Shown: positions 46,520-48,953 of the stretch, piece after piece
Layout: each line of letters starts with the position of its first letter
Numbering within the stretch: the first letter of the stretch is position 1
NCBI GenBank assembly: GCA_903907075.1
Contig: CAIVMQ010000044.1
Span: forward strand, 1 to 48,953
Source: an uncultured Bacteroidia bacterium
GTDB taxonomy: Bacteria > Bacteroidota > Bacteroidia > Bacteroidales > Prolixibacteraceae
Length of the DNA: 48,953 nt
Reading direction: 5' to 3'
The notes under the pieces: generated by a model
The model's input: the letters and a program-made list of their open reading frames with translations, nothing else
What the model was told of the DNA's origin: nothing
The model's database searches: none
Program-made: the position numbers and the translations under genes

Positions 46520-47443
46520 ATGAAATCGACTATAAATATTTTCCTTGTCTTCGCTGTTATCTTTGCTCTGGTAATTGGTATTTTCATCGGCCTCTCCTCT
46601 AAAATAGGAACAGTTAGTGATTCCGATGTATCCGGTACGATGGCTAAAATAAATAATTATCAAAAAGCGCAGAGTTCTATAACAGGAAGTGAGATTGCAA
46701 ATCAGCTGTTATCGGATACCGTCAGACTAAAAAACATGCAAAACTATATGCGTTACTATTATGCCACGAGTGTTAAGATGTCGGGCGACATGGATTTTTT
46801 AATTGGCGAAGCGAATGCAAATGAAGACTTTAGAAATAAATATACCAAGGAGATCTCCGAATTTATGAGCTATAAAGAATCTTTTGAGCCGGCTAGAATA
46901 AATATGCTAATTGCCCTTAGAGCTTGTTTGAATCCGACAAAGACAGAACCTCAGCTACTTAGTGTTTTTATTAATCAGGCCAGTAATGAAATTGCACAAA
47001 TAAATTTCAAGAATCGTGTCATTCTGGATTTTATAGATATCCTGGATTTGTACATTAAAGAAAATAAGAGTTCGAATGTGAAGGGGCTAAGCCGGGCGCA
47101 CGACCTATTGATGTATAACCAGGTATATAATGGAGTAATGACCCGAGACAAACTTATGGTTAAATCTTTTTCATCGAAAGAATTTTATAGTGATATAAAA
47201 ACTCAAAAAATGGTAGATCCTGATCAATTGGCAGAATTGATGAAAAAAGACATCCAAAAACTGACATCATTCAATGAACAAATTCTCGGAACAAAAAACA
47301 GTGAGAAGCTAATTATGGATGATATTGACAAGCTTGTCATGGAAGATACAAAGAAAATTGATTTAGTAATTCCAGAGAAATCGGCTACCATTAATTGGGA
47401 AAAACTCGGAAGCGCTAAGCGTGAAGCGGAGCGAACCAACTAA
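46520..47443 (+). CDS. membrane-anchored protein of unknown function
   Basis: A 307-residue protein with one N-terminal hydrophobic helix (about residues 6-25, IFLVFAVIFALVIGIFIGL) and a long, mainly helical, charged part that should lie outside the membrane. I recognise no domain. It is rich in Lys, Asp, Asn and Met and ends in a basic tail. It is followed 190 bp later by a lipoprotein gene in the same direction. Frame and composition support a real gene, but no function can be offered. Confidence 0.75.
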   Translation: MKSTINIFLVFAVIFALVIGIFIGLSSKIGTVSDSDVSGTMAKINNYQKAQSSITGSEIANQLLSDTVRLKNMQNYMRYYYATSVKMSGDMDFLIGEANANEDFRNKYTKEISEFMSYKESFEPARINMLIALRACLNPTKTEPQLLSVFINQASNEIAQINFKNRVILDFIDILDLYIKENKSSNVKGLSRAHDLLMYNQVYNGVMTRDKLMVKSFSSKEFYSDIKTQKMVDPDQLAELMKKDIQKLTSFNEQILGTKNSEKLIMDDIDKLVMEDTKKIDLVIPEKSATINWEKLGSAKREAERTN

Positions 47444-47633
47444 AAACTCGTTGACGAAATAAATATTCACTTTGGAAACTTAGAATAGATCGAAATATCC
47501 GGATTTAAGAATTGTTTTCCTTCGCTAACAAGTTGATAATTCCCATTTATTAATTTTCGCTAATTACTTAAAAAGCTAAAGATTACTCTTTATAAAAAGC
47601 ATTGTAAAGTCTAAATTAATTTAAATATATATT

Positions 47634-48134
47634 ATGTATAAATTATTTATTTTGCTATTGGCAACTGTTGTTTATTTAACTGCATGTAATACTAAAACAA
47701 ACAAGGGTGAAAATGCCAACTCGAATGCACCCATGGATTCAATTAAGTCTATAAATGAGATCCTAAAAGCTGACATTGCATGGGATAGTTTATCGGCACT
47801 AAATTCGGCTGAAGGTTGGTTGAGTTTTTATACTGATGATGCTATAATGATGCCACCTGGGGAAAAGGTGTGTATAGATAAAGTATCAAGAGCAGTTTCT
47901 ATTAAAAATATGTTTGCAACTCCAGGTGTATCAATGCGGTTTCAAGGGACAAAAATTGAAGTTTCTAAATCTGGAGAGCTAGGTTACAGCACTGGTGTTT
48001 ATCAGTTTAAATCAAAAGATGCGACAGGAAAAGAAGCACTTGAAACAGGTAAATTTTGTGAAACCTGGAAAAAACAGGCCGATGGTAGTTGGAAATGCAT
48101 CGTTGATATTTGGAATGCAGATCCTGCAAACTAG
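47634..48134 (+). CDS. DUF4440/NTF2-like lipoprotein
   Basis: A 166-residue lipoprotein (signal ending TVVYLTACNTK). The mature part has the SnoaL/DUF4440 pattern: a helix with DIAWDSLSALNSAEGWLSFYTDDAIMMPP-type features (key residues in FYTDDAIMMPP), then strands ending WKCIVDIWN. Family members are often ligand-binding or of unknown role; no catalytic residues can be assigned. The gene is followed by a strong hairpin terminator. Confidence 0.85.
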   Translation: MYKLFILLLATVVYLTACNTKTNKGENANSNAPMDSIKSINEILKADIAWDSLSALNSAEGWLSFYTDDAIMMPPGEKVCIDKVSRAVSIKNMFATPGVSMRFQGTKIEVSKSGELGYSTGVYQFKSKDATGKEALETGKFCETWKKQADGSWKCIVDIWNADPAN

Positions 48135-48169
48135 GACACTTTTTCATCGAGTTTTCACGGATAACACTA

Positions 48170-48203
48170 AAAAAGGATTTGCGATTTAACGTCAATCCTT
48201 TTT
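48170..48203 (+). terminator. terminator after the DUF4440 lipoprotein gene
   Basis: AAAAAGGATT (48170-48179) pairs perfectly with AATCCTTTTT (48194-48203) around a 14-base loop, and the stem ends in T. It is 35 bases after the lipoprotein stop. On the other strand it can serve the GIY-YIG side. Confidence 0.65.
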
Positions 48204-48207
48204 CCAA

Positions 48208-48268
48208 GTAGTGAGAGCCCCGATGAATCGGAACAACCTTCCCGATTTTTATCGGGACACTCTAACCA
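48208..48268 (-). repeat. degenerate tRNA-like segment downstream of the GIY-YIG gene
   Basis: Read on the minus strand it begins TGGTTAGAGTG, like the end of a tRNA D arm, then CCCGATAAAAATCGGG as an anticodon-like arm, AGGTT as a variable region, and ends CTCTCACTAC like an acceptor 3' strand. The 5' part of a tRNA is missing and the T loop is not canonical, so it is not a working tRNA. Confidence 0.55.
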
Positions 48269-48324
48269 TTAGTAATTGCACCCTGTCCAGTATTACTTTC
48301 CCTTAAGAGATTTTCCAGATAGAT

Positions 48325-48540
48325 TCAGCTCTTCATACGTTTCAAAAAATTCTCTCGTTTTAAAGCATCAGTTTTGGTTGGGAAAATTTCAGTATAAACT
48401 ATTTTCCACGGACGACCCCTATTTGTAGAGGGTGTCGCACCGGCATTATGCCTGATAAGACTCTTTTCGTGCTCCGCAGCAATTCCTATGTAATAATGAT
48501 TTGATTTGCTGCTGTAAAGAATGTAAATTGAATATGACAT
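48325..48540 (-). CDS. small GIY-YIG nuclease domain protein
   Basis: A 71-residue protein consisting of a near-complete single GIY-YIG domain. The two strands read SIYILY and HYYIGIA, with the following EKSLIRHNAG. The conserved tail region is RPWKIVYTEIF and then ALKRENFLKRMKS with the catalytic Glu. I start it at the ATG at 48540, because the longer frame to 48660 merely translates a hairpin and a tRNA-like repeat. It belongs to the UPF0213/YhbQ-like group. The tRNA-like segments on both sides are the notable context. Confidence 0.82.
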   Translation of the reverse strand: MSYSIYILYSSKSNHYYIGIAAEHEKSLIRHNAGATPSTNRGRPWKIVYTEIFPTKTDALKRENFLKRMKS

Positions 48541-48568
48541 TACATTAAAATCATAGACTAATTTATGC

Positions 48569-48605
48569 AAAAAGAGGAGAATACCTAGTGTAAACTCCTC
48601 TTTTT
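48569..48605 (-). terminator. perfect 11-bp hairpin upstream of the GIY-YIG gene
   Basis: AAAAAGAGGAG (48569-48579) and CTCCTCTTTTT (48595-48605) pair exactly around a 15-base loop. With A and T runs on its two sides it can act as a bidirectional terminator. It sits between the tandem array and the GIY-YIG start. Confidence 0.65.
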
Positions 48606-48614
48606 TTAAAAAAA

Positions 48615-48953
48615 GTAGCGAGAGCCCCGATGAATCGGGACGCTCTAACAAATGAATCACTACTTAAATAAAAAAGGTCATCACCTTGCGGAAACAACCT
48701 TTTGTATGTAGCGAGAGAGGGGCATGATCCCTCGACCTTCCCGATAAAAATCGGGACGCTCTAACAAATAAAATCACTACTTAAATAAAAAAGGTCATCA
48801 CCTTGCGGAAACAACCTTTTGTGCGTAGCGAGAGAGGGGCATGATCCCTCGACCTTCCCGATAAAAATCGGGACGCTCTAACAAATAAAATCACTACTTA
48901 AATAAAAAAGGTCATCACCTTGCGGAAACAACCTTTTGTGCGTAGCGAGAGAG
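48615..48953 (-). repeat. tandem array of tRNA-3'-part plus hairpin units, running off the window
   Basis: Units begin at 48615 (93 bp), 48708 (117 bp), 48825 (117 bp) and 48942 (cut off). The 117-bp units are identical apart from single-base changes such as TGTATG/TGTGCG. On the minus strand each has TTAGAGCG, an anticodon-like arm TCCCGATTTTTATCGGGA, AGGTC, a 5-bp T-like stem GAGGG/CCCTC with a 7-base loop, and CTCTCGCTAC. A terminator-like hairpin AAAAGGT/ACCTTTT follows. The first unit lacks 24 bp inside the tRNA-like part. The T loop ATCATGC is not TTCRANY, so these are not working tRNAs. Confidence 0.8.

Noticed and set aside
48541..48660. N-terminal extension of the GIY-YIG protein
   Set aside because: The extra 40 codons translate the perfect hairpin and a tRNA-like repeat; the domain itself begins at the ATG at 48540.
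48615..48953. CRISPR array at the right end
   Set aside because: The repeated unit is the whole 117 bp including what would be spacers; units are near-identical throughout, so there are no unique spacers.
48208..48953. Functional tRNA genes
   Set aside because: The 5' acceptor strand and most of the D arm are missing and the T loop lacks TTC, so a working tRNA cannot form.

Overview
The window reads as a Bacteroidota chromosome, most like an anaerobic or facultative member of the Bacteroidales/Marinilabiliales. It is AT-rich, starts are rarely preceded by a Shine-Dalgarno sequence, several upstream regions carry TAnnTTTG-type -7 boxes, lipoprotein signals are common, and a glycoside hydrolase family 92 enzyme, an o-succinylbenzoate menaquinone cluster and a trimeric [FeFe] hydrogenase are present. 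The organism assignment is inference from gene content, not from a marker gene.

Layout. 1-5.4 kb: guaA, an ApaH-like phosphatase, and divergent galK/galM. 5.5-8.9 kb: a long-chain acyl-CoA synthetase broken by one frameshift, then an exported C45/phospholipase-B-like hydrolase. 9.0-9.7 kb: a CrtW/desaturase-like membrane enzyme. 9.8-15.8 kb: a ten-gene arsenic island on the + strand in two modules: arsR-arsE-arsF-arsG-arsP-rhodanese (organoarsenicals) and arsR-arsC-arsM-acr3 (inorganic arsenic), with a double palindromic operator in front of the second arsR. 16-19.5 kb: hydCBA, an NADH-linked [FeFe] hydrogenase. 19.5-20 kb: a repeat-rich spacer. 20-23.8 kb: GH92 alpha-mannosidase and a dicarboxylate/amino acid symporter. 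24-34.2 kb: sulfate assimilation, with cysD-cysN on + and cysJ-HPP-cysI-precorrin-2 dehydrogenase-CobA/HemD fusion-FGE lipoprotein on -; cysD and cysJ share an upstream motif. 34.4-42 kb: menaquinone genes (thioesterase, menF, menD, menB, menA, menC, menE) on -. 42.5-46.4 kb: a bile acid:Na+ symporter family gene, a Phd/YefM-type toxin-antitoxin pair, an exported Gfo/Idh/MocA oxidoreductase, and a decayed duplicate of the symporter. 46.5-48.1 kb: two envelope proteins. 48.2 kb to the end: a small GIY-YIG nuclease gene among degenerate tRNA 3'-part sequences and a 117-bp tandem array that runs off the window.

How the genes work together. ArsC reduces arsenate, Acr3 exports arsenite, ArsM methylates it, and ArsP and ArsEFG deal with trivalent organoarsenicals. 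CysDN, siroheme synthesis (CobA/HemD plus dehydrogenase) and CysIJ provide sulfide, although CysC and CysH are not in the window. The men genes make the demethylmenaquinone precursor needed for anaerobic respiration.

The most unusual items are the GIY-YIG/tRNA-remnant array, the ArsE-ArsG-ArsF set, which looks like a split DsbD-type thiol relay, a HemC remnant fused to CobA-HemD, an exported FGE-like lipoprotein that keeps both copper-binding cysteines, a minimal HydB, a shared cys motif, and the symporter pseudogene.
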